Shown here: positions 48,160 to 56,524 of the stretch, in pieces
Layout of the letters: each line of letters begins with the position of its first letter
Numbering within the stretch: the first letter of the stretch is position 1
Origin: Conexibacter sp. S30A1
Lineage (GTDB): Bacteria > Actinomycetota > Thermoleophilia > Solirubrobacterales > Solirubrobacteraceae
DNA: 64,000 nt
Assembly (NCBI RefSeq): GCF_023330665.1
Contig: NZ_CP097127.1
Coordinates: 1,612,001-1,676,000, forward strand
Direction of reading: 5' to 3'
Program-made: the position numbers and the translations under genes
The notes under the pieces: generated by a model
What the model was told of the DNA's origin: nothing
Databases searched by the model: none
The model's input: the letters and a program-made list of their open reading frames with translations, nothing else

Positions 48160-50451
48160 ATGAAGGATTCAGAGAGCGTCGGCGGGATGCACAACCCCGC
48201 GGGCCAGAAGGCTCCGCGTCGACTGCGCGGCTGGGCCCTGGCGGCGATCCTGCTGGCGCTGGCGGGGAGCGGCATTTCAGTGGTGGCCGCTGCCCGCACG
48301 GCCGACAACGCAGCCCAGCGCTCGCGCAGCGCCTTCCGGCTCACCGCCGAGCAGGCAAAGGCGAGCCTTGGGCTCGAGGTCCAGCGCGACGCCGACCTGC
48401 TGAGCGGAGCCGCTGCCTTCATGCAGGAGACGCCTGGCTTCCACCCAGCCGCCTTCCGGCGCTGGGTGGCCGACACGCGCGCGGTGGCCAGGTACCCGGA
48501 GCTGATCGCGCTGGCGACGACCGAGCCGACGCCCCACGCCAACGCCTGCCCGCGCACAACGCTTGCCGGCAAACCCGCGATCGTGCGCTACGAAGCCGTG
48601 GCTCAGCAGGCCATCTGTCACGGCAAAGGAGTCGTTGCGCTCTCACCACTTGACCCGAAGATCGTCGATTTCGGACTCAGCCTCGGCGGCGTTCACTTTC
48701 TGGGCGCGTCGATCGCCGTCTACCGGACCCCGACACCCCCTGGCACGGCCGCAGGCCGGCGTCGCGCCTTCATCGGCTGGGCCACGATCGCCATCGACCC
48801 GGCAACGTTGCTGCGTGAGGCACGCCGCCATCTCACCGGTGTGGGCGTGGCGCTCACAACCCGAATCGATGATCGGCTGACATTTGCAGCAGGACCCCGC
48901 GCGCACAACGCGGTCTCGACGACACGGCTCGCCAACGGCGTTACCGAGACGGTCACGGGGACTGTGCAGGGTGAGTCGATATTGGCCGACAGCAGCGCGG
49001 TGGCTTCACTGGCCGGTGGCATTGCCGTCTCGGTCCTGTTGGCGCTGACACTGTTCCTGCTTGGCACGGGCCGCGCGCGCGCCATGCGGATCGTGGCGGA
49101 CAAGACCGACGAGCTGGCCTTCCAAGCGCTGCACGACGCGCTCACGGGCCTGGCTAACAGAGCCCTGGTGATGGACCGCATCAGCCACGCGCTGGCGCGT
49201 TGTGGCCGCGGCGGACCACCGGTGGCCGTGCTGTTCGTGGACCTCGACGGCTTCAAGAACGTCAACGACACCTTCGGTCACAGCGCCGGAGACGAACTGC
49301 TGCGAACCGTTGGCGAGCGGCTCGGCGGACTGCTCCGTGCCAGCGATACGGTGGGGCGGATCGGCGGCGACGAGTTCGTGATCGTGCTCGAGCCAGAGGG
49401 CAACGGCACCAGTCCCGAGCTGGTGGCCAGACGCGTGTTGACGGCGCTGGCACAGCCGATCACGCTGCCTGGCGAGTTTGAGGTGCGGCTGACCGCCAGC
49501 ATCGGCATCGCGAGCGGCTGCCAGGTCGATACCGAGGAGCTGCTGCGCGATGCCGACCTGGCGCTGTACGCGGCCAAGCGTGCCGGTAAAAGCCGCTATG
49601 TGGTGTTTGAGGCTGCGATGCAGACCGCGATCGCCGACCGTCTGGGGCTCGAGCTCGATCTCGGCCGCGCGCTCGACCACAACGAGTTCCACCTCGTCTA
49701 CCAGCCGACCTTCCGGCTTGACGACCTGCGGGTCAGCACCGTGGAAGCACTGCTGCGCTGGCAGCATCCGACCCGGGGACTGGTGGCTCCAGACGTCTTC
49801 ATCCCGATCGCCGAGGAGAGCGGGCTGATCCTCGAGATCGGTCACTGGGTGGCGGCGCAGGCCTGTGTCCAGGCCGCCGCCTGGCGTGCGCGCGGGCTGG
49901 ATGTCGCAATCGCGATAAACGTATCGAGCCGCCAGCTCGCCGAGCCCGGCTTCGTGCAGGAGGTGGCGGAGATCCTCGAGGAGGCCGGACTCGAGCCGGC
50001 GGCCCTCACCCTGGAGATCACCGAAACCTCTCTGGTGCGTGAGCCCAAGCGAGTTTCTGCCCGCCTGCACGAGCTGAGAGAGCTCGGTGTCAGGATCGCA
50101 GTCGATGACTTCGGCACCGGTTACAGCTCGCTGGCCTACCTGCGCGAGCTTCCCGTAGACGTGCTCAAGATCGACCGTTCGTTCATCAGCGGCCCAGCCA
50201 GCTCGGACGAGTCCGCGGCGCTGGTCAACACGCTGGTCGCACTCGGCCGGACGTTGCAGATCGAGACACTTGGCGAGGGCATCGAGGACGCGAGCCAGCT
50301 GCGGCGACTGCTCGACGCCAACTGCGAGTTCGGCCAGGGCTTCCTGCTCGCACGGCCGCAGCCGGCCAAGCAGATCGAGGCGCTGCTGGTTGCCTCCGCC
50401 GCCCGCCGTAACCCGGTGAAGCCGAGCGAGGACAGCATCCCGGCGAGTTGA
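48160..50451 (+). CDS. CHASE-domain membrane protein with GGDEF and EAL domains
   Basis: The 763-residue protein makes and/or breaks cyclic di-GMP. Order: membrane helix 1 (24-46), extracytoplasmic CHASE-like sensor (about 70-250, with FMQETPGFHPAAFRRWV and IGWATIAIDPATLL), membrane helix 2 (288-308), GGDEF domain (about 325-480; VGRIGGDEFVIVLE near 401 is intact and FVDLDGFKNVNDTFGHSAGD is canonical), EAL domain (about 495-745; VEALLRW at 527, AIAINVSSRQLA, ITETSLV, AVDDFGTGYSSLAYLRELP). All catalytic motifs look intact, so either activity is possible. No obvious operon partner; Tad pili in the same window are a reasonable target of c-di-GMP control, by inference. Confidence 0.94.
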   Translation: MKDSESVGGMHNPAGQKAPRRLRGWALAAILLALAGSGISVVAAARTADNAAQRSRSAFRLTAEQAKASLGLEVQRDADLLSGAAAFMQETPGFHPAAFRRWVADTRAVARYPELIALATTEPTPHANACPRTTLAGKPAIVRYEAVAQQAICHGKGVVALSPLDPKIVDFGLSLGGVHFLGASIAVYRTPTPPGTAAGRRRAFIGWATIAIDPATLLREARRHLTGVGVALTTRIDDRLTFAAGPRAHNAVSTTRLANGVTETVTGTVQGESILADSSAVASLAGGIAVSVLLALTLFLLGTGRARAMRIVADKTDELAFQALHDALTGLANRALVMDRISHALARCGRGGPPVAVLFVDLDGFKNVNDTFGHSAGDELLRTVGERLGGLLRASDTVGRIGGDEFVIVLEPEGNGTSPELVARRVLTALAQPITLPGEFEVRLTASIGIASGCQVDTEELLRDADLALYAAKRAGKSRYVVFEAAMQTAIADRLGLELDLGRALDHNEFHLVYQPTFRLDDLRVSTVEALLRWQHPTRGLVAPDVFIPIAEESGLILEIGHWVAAQACVQAAAWRARGLDVAIAINVSSRQLAEPGFVQEVAEILEEAGLEPAALTLEITETSLVREPKRVSARLHELRELGVRIAVDDFGTGYSSLAYLRELPVDVLKIDRSFISGPASSDESAALVNTLVALGRTLQIETLGEGIEDASQLRRLLDANCEFGQGFLLARPQPAKQIEALLVASAARRNPVKPSEDSIPAS

Positions 50452-50495
50452 TCGGCAGCGGCGGCTCAACGCGCGCTTCTGCCTATATTTGCGGG

Positions 50496-51380
50496 ATGGC
50501 CAACGAACCGACCAGCGCCCAGGAGATGGCCGACGGGCTGCGTGCGGTCGGCTATCTGGCTGATGGCCCCACGGCGCTCGTCTCGTTCCTGGCGACAAAG
50601 CTTGGCAAGCCAGTGCTCGTCGAAGGCCCCGCCGGCGTCGGCAAGACCGAGCTCGCCAAGGCGCTGGCCAAGTATCTCGGGCGCGAGCTGGTGCGCCTGC
50701 AGTGTTATGAGGGCCTGGATGAGGCCAAGGCGCTGTACGAGTGGAACTACCGCAAGCAGCTGTTGCGGATCCAGGCAGAGTCCGACGGCGCCGGCTGGGA
50801 CTCGGTGCAGGACGATATCTTCGGCGAGCAGTTCCTGCTCGAACGACCGCTGCTGACCGCGATCGCCGCGAGCGAGCCGGTCGTGCTGCTGATCGATGAG
50901 ATCGACAAGACCGACCAGGAGTTTGAGGCGATGCTGCTCGAGCTCCTCTCTGACTTCCAGATCACGATTCCGGAGCTCGGGCGCATCGAGGCGAGGACCC
51001 ATCCGGTCGTGCTGCTCACCTCCAACAACAGTCGCGAGCTGACCGAGGCGCTCAAGCGCCGCTGCCTGTACCTGTGGCTCGACTACCCGGACTTCGAGCA
51101 CGAGCTCGAGATCGTGAGGGTCCACTGCCCCGAGCTGCCCGAGACCATCACCCGCAAGCTCGTCGAGGTCGTGCAGATGGTGCGCGAACTCGACCTCAAG
51201 AAGCCTCCGAGCATCGCCGAATCGATCGACTGGGCCAGGGCGCTGCTGCTGCTCGGCGCCGATGACATCGACCAGGCGGTGTTCCGCGAGACGATGAGCG
51301 TGATCGTCAAGCATCGCACCGACCTGGACACGGTGGCCGAGCGTGTCGGCGTGCGACTCGAGCCCGCCCAGGCCGTCTAA
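50496..51380 (+). CDS. MoxR-type AAA ATPase
   Basis: From the ATG at 50496 the protein has 294 residues; an open frame continues 16 codons upstream into the preceding gene. It holds a P-loop GPAGVGKTE at 44-52, LVRLQCYEGLDEAKALYEWN, Walker B VVLLIDEIDKTDQEFEAMLL, LTSNNSRELTEALKRRCLYL and a C-terminal lid with SIAESIDWARALLLLG. This is a MoxR/CoxD-like chaperone ATPase, which usually acts with a VWA protein encoded next to it, exactly as here (9 bp gap), to mature or activate a protein complex. Confidence 0.92.
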   Translation: MANEPTSAQEMADGLRAVGYLADGPTALVSFLATKLGKPVLVEGPAGVGKTELAKALAKYLGRELVRLQCYEGLDEAKALYEWNYRKQLLRIQAESDGAGWDSVQDDIFGEQFLLERPLLTAIAASEPVVLLIDEIDKTDQEFEAMLLELLSDFQITIPELGRIEARTHPVVLLTSNNSRELTEALKRRCLYLWLDYPDFEHELEIVRVHCPELPETITRKLVEVVQMVRELDLKKPPSIAESIDWARALLLLGADDIDQAVFRETMSVIVKHRTDLDTVAERVGVRLEPAQAV

Positions 51381-51389
51381 GCGCTCGCC

Positions 51390-52754
51390 GTGACCAGCGG
51401 TCACGTGGACTTCGACGGCCAGATCGTCGCCTTCGCCGAAGACCTCCGGACGGAGGGCGTGAGCGTCGGCACCTCGGAGCTCCTGGACGCCTTCAGCGCG
51501 CTGGAACTGGTCGATTGGGGCGCCCTGGGCGACTTTCGCGAGACGCTCGCCGCGACCATCGCCAAGTCCCCTGAGGATCGACGGCTTTTCGCGCTCGTAT
51601 TCGACCGCTTCTTCTTTCGCGCCACCGAGCTTGAGGCACTGCGGCTGGAGGTGGCGGAGCCTCAGACCCGTTTCGGCGACGGCGAACTCGACCTCGACGA
51701 GCTTCGGCGGCAGATCGCACGGGCGCTGCGCGACAGCACCGATGGTGACCTGCGCGACCTGGCGCGGCTGGCCATAGCCGCCTTCGGCAAGGGCCACGGC
51801 TCAGGTGTCCTGGGCGTCGACGTCCAGCGGATCCGGCGGGCGCTGGGTCTGCGCAGCGAGCGCCAGCCCGAGCTGCCCGAGGATGATCCCCGGCGTGAGG
51901 GAATCCCACGCGAGCAGCTGCGGCGTTTCGAGCAGGCGCTGCGTCGTGAGCTCGAACGGGCTCAGATCGAGCGCAACCAAGCGCTGCCCCCTAAGCGAGC
52001 GCTGACCGACCTCGACCGTTCGCTGCCAGGCGGTCCGGTGCAGGATCTTGCCGCCGTGCATCGGGTCGTGGCCCAGCTACGCCGCCGTCTCGCCTCCGGT
52101 GGGCACGAGCTGCGTGGCCACAGCCGTCACGCGCACGTGGACGTGCGTGCGACGATGCGGGCGTCGCTCCAGACCGGCGGCGTGCCCATAACCCTGAAGT
52201 ACCGCCCGCGCCGTCCGCGCCGTCCAGAGCTGTTTGTGCTCTGCGACGTGTCCACCTCCGTGACGAGCGCGAGCACCTTCTTTCTGAGCATTCTGCACGC
52301 GCTGCACGACGTGTTTCGCAAGCAGCGGTCGTTTGTCTTCATCGAACGGATCTCGGAGGTGACCGACGTCTTCCAGCGCGAGCGTGACTTCCGTGCCGCC
52401 GCCGCCGCGATCAGCCGTGACGCAGGCGTCGCCGACATCTCGGGCTACACCGATTACGGGCGCGTGTGGAGCGAATTCCTGGCGGAGATCGAGGACGAGC
52501 TGCACCCGCGCGCAACCGTGATCGTGCTCGGCGACGCGCGCACCAACGGCCGCCCGCCGCGCGAGGACCTGTTTGCCGCGATCACCGCCAAGGCCGGCCG
52601 CACCTTCTGGCTGAACCCGGAGCCGAAGCTCTACTGGAACTACGGGGACAGCGTGATCTCCGCCTACGCGCAGTACTGCGAGGCGTTCGAATGCTGGCGC
52701 ACCGACCAGCTCGAGGACTTTGTGCGAGCGCTGACGAGACCGCGCGTGAGTTGA
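51390..52754 (+). CDS. VWA-domain protein, CoxE-like
   Basis: The 454-residue partner of the MoxR ATPase. Residues 1-240 are helical and charged; the VWA CoxE-like domain (about 265-450) starts with RRPELFVLCDVSTSVTSAST, whose DxSxS forms the MIDAS metal site near 285, and ends with LNPEPKLYWNYGDSVISAYA. In Oligotropha CoxD/CoxE serve CO dehydrogenase cofactor assembly; no such dehydrogenase is in the window. GTG start at 51390; the TGA stop overlaps the TTG start of the ABC ATPase gene, which ties the pair to the importer. Confidence 0.9.
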   Translation: MTSGHVDFDGQIVAFAEDLRTEGVSVGTSELLDAFSALELVDWGALGDFRETLAATIAKSPEDRRLFALVFDRFFFRATELEALRLEVAEPQTRFGDGELDLDELRRQIARALRDSTDGDLRDLARLAIAAFGKGHGSGVLGVDVQRIRRALGLRSERQPELPEDDPRREGIPREQLRRFEQALRRELERAQIERNQALPPKRALTDLDRSLPGGPVQDLAAVHRVVAQLRRRLASGGHELRGHSRHAHVDVRATMRASLQTGGVPITLKYRPRRPRRPELFVLCDVSTSVTSASTFFLSILHALHDVFRKQRSFVFIERISEVTDVFQRERDFRAAAAAISRDAGVADISGYTDYGRVWSEFLAEIEDELHPRATVIVLGDARTNGRPPREDLFAAITAKAGRTFWLNPEPKLYWNYGDSVISAYAQYCEAFECWRTDQLEDFVRALTRPRVS

Positions 52755-53473
52755 TTTCGCTAGAGGGTGTTTCCCACAGCTTCGCGGTGCGCCGCGGCGG
52801 TGCGCCACTCAAGGTGCTGAGCGAGGTCTCGCTGCAGGTGGCGGGCGCGGAAACCGTCGCGATGGTGGGACCGAGCGGCTGCGGCAAGACGACGCTGCTT
52901 GAGCTGATCTGTGGGCTCAAGCAGCCTGACACGGGCACGATACGCTGCGCGCCAGCGGCGCTCATGCCGCAGCGCGATCTGCTGTTGCCGTGGCTCTCGG
53001 CGCTTGACAACGCCTCGCTGGCGCTGCGCGTTCGGGGCGTCGGGCGCCAGGGTGCCCGCGCCGCCACCAGGCCCTGGTTCGAGCGATTCGGGCTCGACGG
53101 TTTCGAGCGCGCGCGACCGCACGAGCTCTCAGGCGGCATGCGCCAGCGCGTGGCCTTCCTGCGCACGCTGCTCTCGGGACGGCCGGTGCTGGCGTTGGAC
53201 GAGCCCTTCGCGTCGCTCGACGCGATCACACGCGCGGAGATGCAGCGCTGGCTGGCCCACGCCCTGGAGGAGGAACGGCGAACCGTCGTGCTGGTCACCC
53301 ATGACGTGGAGGAGGCGGTCCTGCTGGCGGACCGCGTGCTGGTGCTCTCACCGCGACCGGGGCGGCTGATCGCCGATGTGGAGGTGGCGCTGCCGCGGCC
53401 CCGCGCGCGCACCGACGCGGCGGTGGTCGCACTGCGCGCGAGCACGCTCGCGAGGCTCGGGGTGAACGCTTGA
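52751..53473 (+). CDS. ABC importer ATPase (SsuB/TauB/ThiZ type)
   Basis: The ATPase, 240 residues from a TTG at 52751, overlaps the VWA stop by 4 bp. Motifs: Walker A GPSGCGKTT at 40-48, Q-loop PQRDLLLPWLSALDN, signature ELSGGMRQRVAFLRTLL, Walker B VLALDEPFASLDAITR, switch His LVTHDVEEAVLLADRVLVLS. PQRDLLLPWLSALDN and the overall length place it with ATPases of nitrate/sulfonate/thiamine-precursor importers. The frame is open upstream, but only across the VWA gene. Confidence 0.92.
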   Translation: MISLEGVSHSFAVRRGGAPLKVLSEVSLQVAGAETVAMVGPSGCGKTTLLELICGLKQPDTGTIRCAPAALMPQRDLLLPWLSALDNASLALRVRGVGRQGARAATRPWFERFGLDGFERARPHELSGGMRQRVAFLRTLLSGRPVLALDEPFASLDAITRAEMQRWLAHALEEERRTVVLVTHDVEEAVLLADRVLVLSPRPGRLIADVEVALPRPRARTDAAVVALRASTLARLGVNA

Positions 53474-54240
53474 GGCCGCGCGGTTCATGGCTGGCTCCGA
53501 TCGTCACGCTGGCGCTGGTGCTCGGCATCTGGGAGGCCTACGTCGACCTGGCTTCCATCAGCTCCCTGGTCCTCCCCGCCCCCCACGCGGTGCTGGCTGC
53601 GCTCTACACAGACCGAGCGACCCTGTGGCACGACCTCAAGCCGACCGCGGCTGAGATCCTGCTCGGCATCCTGCTGGCCGGCGCGTGTGCGCTCGCCAGC
53701 GCGGTACTGCTGCATTTCTCCGGCCTCGCGCGCCGCGCACTGTATCCGCCGCTCGTGGCCACGCAGGCGATCCCGATCCCGATCCTCGCACCGCTGCTCG
53801 TGACCTGGCTGGGCTTTGGGCTGCTGCCGAAGTTGATCGTGATCGGACTGGTGTGCTTCTTCCCGATCGTGGTCACGACCATGTCGGGGCTCGCGGCGGT
53901 GGACCCGGACCTGGTGAAGCTGATGCGGACCCTTGGCGCCGGACGGGCGCAGACCTTCTGGCGAGTGGAGTTTCCGAGCGCATTGCCCGGCGTCTTCGCC
54001 GGCGCGAAGCTCGCGGCGGTGCTGGCTGTGATCGCGGTCGTCCTCGCCGAGCAGGCGGGATCCAGCTCCGGGCTTGGGTATCTCTTGACGGTGACGGTGG
54101 CCAACCTCGAGATGGCCGAGGCGTTTGCCACAGTGTTGGTTCTGGTCGCCTTCGCCATCATGCTGTTCACGCTGCTTGGCATCGCGGAGCGGCGAGCGAT
54201 GCCATGGATCCACGAACGCGGCAATACTCAAGCCAGATGA
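53470..54240 (+). CDS. ABC importer permease (SsuC/ThiX type)
   Basis: The 256-residue permease has six membrane helices and the EAA-type coupling loop (PDLVKLMRTLGAGRAQTFWR, then VEFPSALPGVFAGAKLA). It starts at a TTG overlapping the ATPase stop (TTGA) and its TGA overlaps the ATG of the binding-protein gene, so ATPase, permease and binding protein are translationally chained. Confidence 0.92.
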   Translation: MRPRGSWLAPIVTLALVLGIWEAYVDLASISSLVLPAPHAVLAALYTDRATLWHDLKPTAAEILLGILLAGACALASAVLLHFSGLARRALYPPLVATQAIPIPILAPLLVTWLGFGLLPKLIVIGLVCFFPIVVTTMSGLAAVDPDLVKLMRTLGAGRAQTFWRVEFPSALPGVFAGAKLAAVLAVIAVVLAEQAGSSSGLGYLLTVTVANLEMAEAFATVLVLVAFAIMLFTLLGIAERRAMPWIHERGNTQAR

Positions 54241-55208
54241 ACGCGCACTCCACCCGCAAGCGCCTGCTGACCAGGATCGGCCTCGCCGTGCTCGTGGCTG
54301 TCGGCGTCGCCGGCTGTGGCGAGATCAAGAACACCTTCACGCCGGCACCCCACTCGGCCAACCAGCTGACCGTCGCGCTGGCCGGCCGGCCCAATGCCCT
54401 CTACACAGGGCTCTACGAGGCAATGGCGCTGGGCTACTTCAAGCAGACCGACATCGACGTGCACATCGTCGTGCCCACGCCCAAGCAGGATCCGCTGACG
54501 ATGCTGCACAACGGCCAGGTGCTGCTGGCCTTCGCCTCCGAGGTCAACGTCTTCCTGCACCGCAACCGCAACCAGCCGGTCGCCGGGATTGCAGCGATCG
54601 TGCACGTCCCGCTGAGCCAGATCAGGGTCAGGACACCGGCCGCCAGATCCTCGGGTGGCGTGGCACCGAACACCACCGGCACAACGACAGCCGCCTCGAC
54701 CAGTACCAGCGCAACCACCAAGCGAGCCAGGCGGGGCGGCGCACGCGGCAAGGCGACGATCACGACACTGAGCGAACCGGACGCGCGTTTCTGGCCGGCG
54801 AAGCTGCGACGGCTGCTGGCGGTGCCCGGCTATCCAACCTACGACGGGCTGGTCCTGGTCGCGCGCGGGGAGACGATCAGCGGCTACCCCGGCCTGGTCA
54901 GTCGCTTCGCGCAGGCACTGGCGCGCGGCTACCGCGCAGTCCAGGCTGACCCGGCGCAGGCGATCACGACGCTCATCAATGCGGTCCCCTCACTGGCGGT
55001 GCGGGCACCGTTCGAACGCGCCATGCTGAGCGCGACGCTGCCGGAGATGTTCCCCACCGGCCTTCCTGTCTGGGGCTACCAACGCGAGGCTGAATGGAAC
55101 ACGTTTGGCGACTGGCTGAACCGCAACGGCTTCCTGACCGACCCCAACGCCCTGCTCGAGCTGGGCCAAGCCTCGACCAACCAGGACCTGGCGGGCCTCG
55201 GGATCTAG
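54237..55208 (+). CDS. NMT1/THI5-like binding lipoprotein lacking its central lobe
   Basis: This 323-residue periplasmic-type binding protein begins with a lipoprotein signal (LAVLVAVGVAGCGE, lipobox Cys27). Residues 42-127 (LTVALAGRPNALYTGLYEAM, EVNVFLHRNRNQPVAGIAAI, VHVPLSQI) and 196-290 (VPGYPTYDGLVLVARGETIS, ARGYRAVQADPAQAITTLIN) match lobe I of NMT1/THI5 proteins that bind thiamine pyrimidine precursors or similar nitrogenous compounds. Between them the second lobe of about 110 residues, normally starting after PLxSLI..., is absent; a 55-residue Ser/Thr/Arg/Gly-rich stretch (GTTTAASTSTSATTKRARRG) fills the gap. No other reading frame supplies the missing lobe. Ligand capture by a two-lobe clamp should be compromised, so it may bind differently or be degenerate. 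Confidence 0.8.
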   Translation: MNAHSTRKRLLTRIGLAVLVAVGVAGCGEIKNTFTPAPHSANQLTVALAGRPNALYTGLYEAMALGYFKQTDIDVHIVVPTPKQDPLTMLHNGQVLLAFASEVNVFLHRNRNQPVAGIAAIVHVPLSQIRVRTPAARSSGGVAPNTTGTTTAASTSTSATTKRARRGGARGKATITTLSEPDARFWPAKLRRLLAVPGYPTYDGLVLVARGETISGYPGLVSRFAQALARGYRAVQADPAQAITTLINAVPSLAVRAPFERAMLSATLPEMFPTGLPVWGYQREAEWNTFGDWLNRNGFLTDPNALLELGQASTNQDLAGLGI

Positions 55209-55242
55209 CTCACGTGCCGCCGGGCGTACGCCGGCCCAGCGG

Positions 55243-56154
55243 CTACCCAAACCCAGGCCAGCCGCCGGCGTGCAGGACGTAGCTGGCCGCAAGTCCCTGC
55301 CAGCGCCCAAAGCGTTCAAACAGCGCGCGCACCTGTCCCTCCTCCGCACGTGCACTGGGGTCGCCGTCCGAGAGCCAGCGCCCGGCGAACTTCAGCAGGC
55401 CGAGGTCACCGGCGGGGATGCGGTCGAGCCTGCCCTGTCCTGTGAGCGCCAGCACCTCGAGCGTCCACGCACCAACACCGGCAATTGCCCGCAGCCGCCG
55501 CCAGCCGCACTCCTGCTCTGCTTCATCGGCGCTCGCCAAATCGACGCGGCCAGCAGAGACCTCGCGGGCGATCCTGATCAACGTCAGTGCACGAGCCGGC
55601 GCGAGGTCAAGTGATGCCAGTCTCGCCGGCGCCTGGCCGGCGAGCACCGCTGCGCTCGGCGAGTCGCGCAGGCCGCTCTCGCGGTCACGGCGCCCGAGCG
55701 CTGCGACCAGCCGCCGCTGAATTGCCGCGGCCCGCTCATACTCGATCAGCTGCTCGGTCACGGCCCAGGCAAGCGCCTCGAACGGGTCCGGGCGACCGGG
55801 CGGGCGCAGTGCCGGGTTGGCGCGCATGGCAGCACCGATCATCGGGTCGCGCGCAAAGCGCCGATGAAACTCGCGCAGGTCCAGGTCCACGCCGAGTGCG
55901 CGCCGCATCCGCAGGATCGCTCGCGCCGCCGGCTCGCGGCCGGCGGCGCGAGCGCCAATCAGCACGTGACCACTGGACAGCTGCGCCACCCTGAGATGAA
56001 CCGGCACCTGCGCGTCGTCCAGCCGCTCGTGCACAAGCCGCTGCAGAACACCGCCACGGACCTGAGTCAAGCCGTCCATGCCGCTGCGTCGCGTCAGCCT
56101 GAACGGCCACGGAGGCCGCACCTCGACGCGCACGTCACAGAGCGTCGCGCTCAC
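55243..56154 (-). CDS. alkA: DNA-3-methyladenine glycosylase, AlkA family
   Basis: AlkA-type HhH-GPD glycosylases excise alkylated purines from DNA. The 303-residue protein has the N-terminal AlkA beta domain (about 1-115), then the helical core with FEALAWAVTEQLIEYERAAA, a helix-hairpin-helix LRAIAGVGAWTLEVLALTG and the catalytic Asp250 in IPAGDLGLLK. It has no Ada domain. The gene overlaps the small membrane-protein gene upstream by 4 bp and converges on the binding protein gene. A perfect 15-bp inverted repeat lies in its N-terminal half. Confidence 0.9.
   Translation of the reverse strand: MSATLCDVRVEVRPPWPFRLTRRSGMDGLTQVRGGVLQRLVHERLDDAQVPVHLRVAQLSSGHVLIGARAAGREPAARAILRMRRALGVDLDLREFHRRFARDPMIGAAMRANPALRPPGRPDPFEALAWAVTEQLIEYERAAAIQRRLVAALGRRDRESGLRDSPSAAVLAGQAPARLASLDLAPARALTLIRIAREVSAGRVDLASADEAEQECGWRRLRAIAGVGAWTLEVLALTGQGRLDRIPAGDLGLLKFAGRWLSDGDPSARAEEGQVRALFERFGRWQGLAASYVLHAGGWPGFG
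55919..55953. repeat. Perfect 15-bp inverted repeat inside alkA
   Basis: GCTCGCGCCGCCGGC (55919-55933) and its exact complement (55939-55953) flank a TCGCG loop. It encodes an Ala/Arg-rich surface stretch (GARAAGREPAARA). Confidence 0.75.
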
Positions 56155-56468
56155 ACCACGCGGCGAACAGAGACGACAAACATCCGAGTCTCGCCGGGCA
56201 GCTGGCGTCCGGACCCGGGCCCGAGCAGCGGGCGCTCGGGCCGCGGCTGGCCGTAACGGCGCAGCAACGCGACCGTCACTGCTCCCGCCACAAAGCCGCC
56301 GGCGACGAGCGCCGCCGTCTGTACCGCGATCGCGGCGTCGTGCAGCGGCAGACGCTCCCTGCTGGCGTGCTCAAGGTCCCCGGACCGTTGGTCCTCAAGC
56401 CAAGCCCCGGACTCCGGAACGAGCTCCCCCTCACACACCTCGGACTCTTCAATCGGCGCCTGTGACAT
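56151..56468 (-). CDS. Hypothetical protein with one membrane helix
   Basis: A 105-residue protein with an acidic N-terminus (EESEVCEGELVPESGAWLED), one membrane helix at about 46-68 (AIAVQTAALVAGGFVAGAVT) and a basic C-terminal tail (GRQLPGETRMFVVSVRRVV). The stop overlaps the alkA start by 4 bp, so the two are translationally coupled. Function unknown; no family recognised. Confidence 0.6.
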   Translation of the reverse strand: MSQAPIEESEVCEGELVPESGAWLEDQRSGDLEHASRERLPLHDAAIAVQTAALVAGGFVAGAVTVALLRRYGQPRPERPLLGPGSGRQLPGETRMFVVSVRRVV

Positions 56469-56524
56469 CGCTTGCAGCGGATGGTGACAGCATCGCCGGC
56501 GCTGTCAACGTTACGCTCTGCGCG

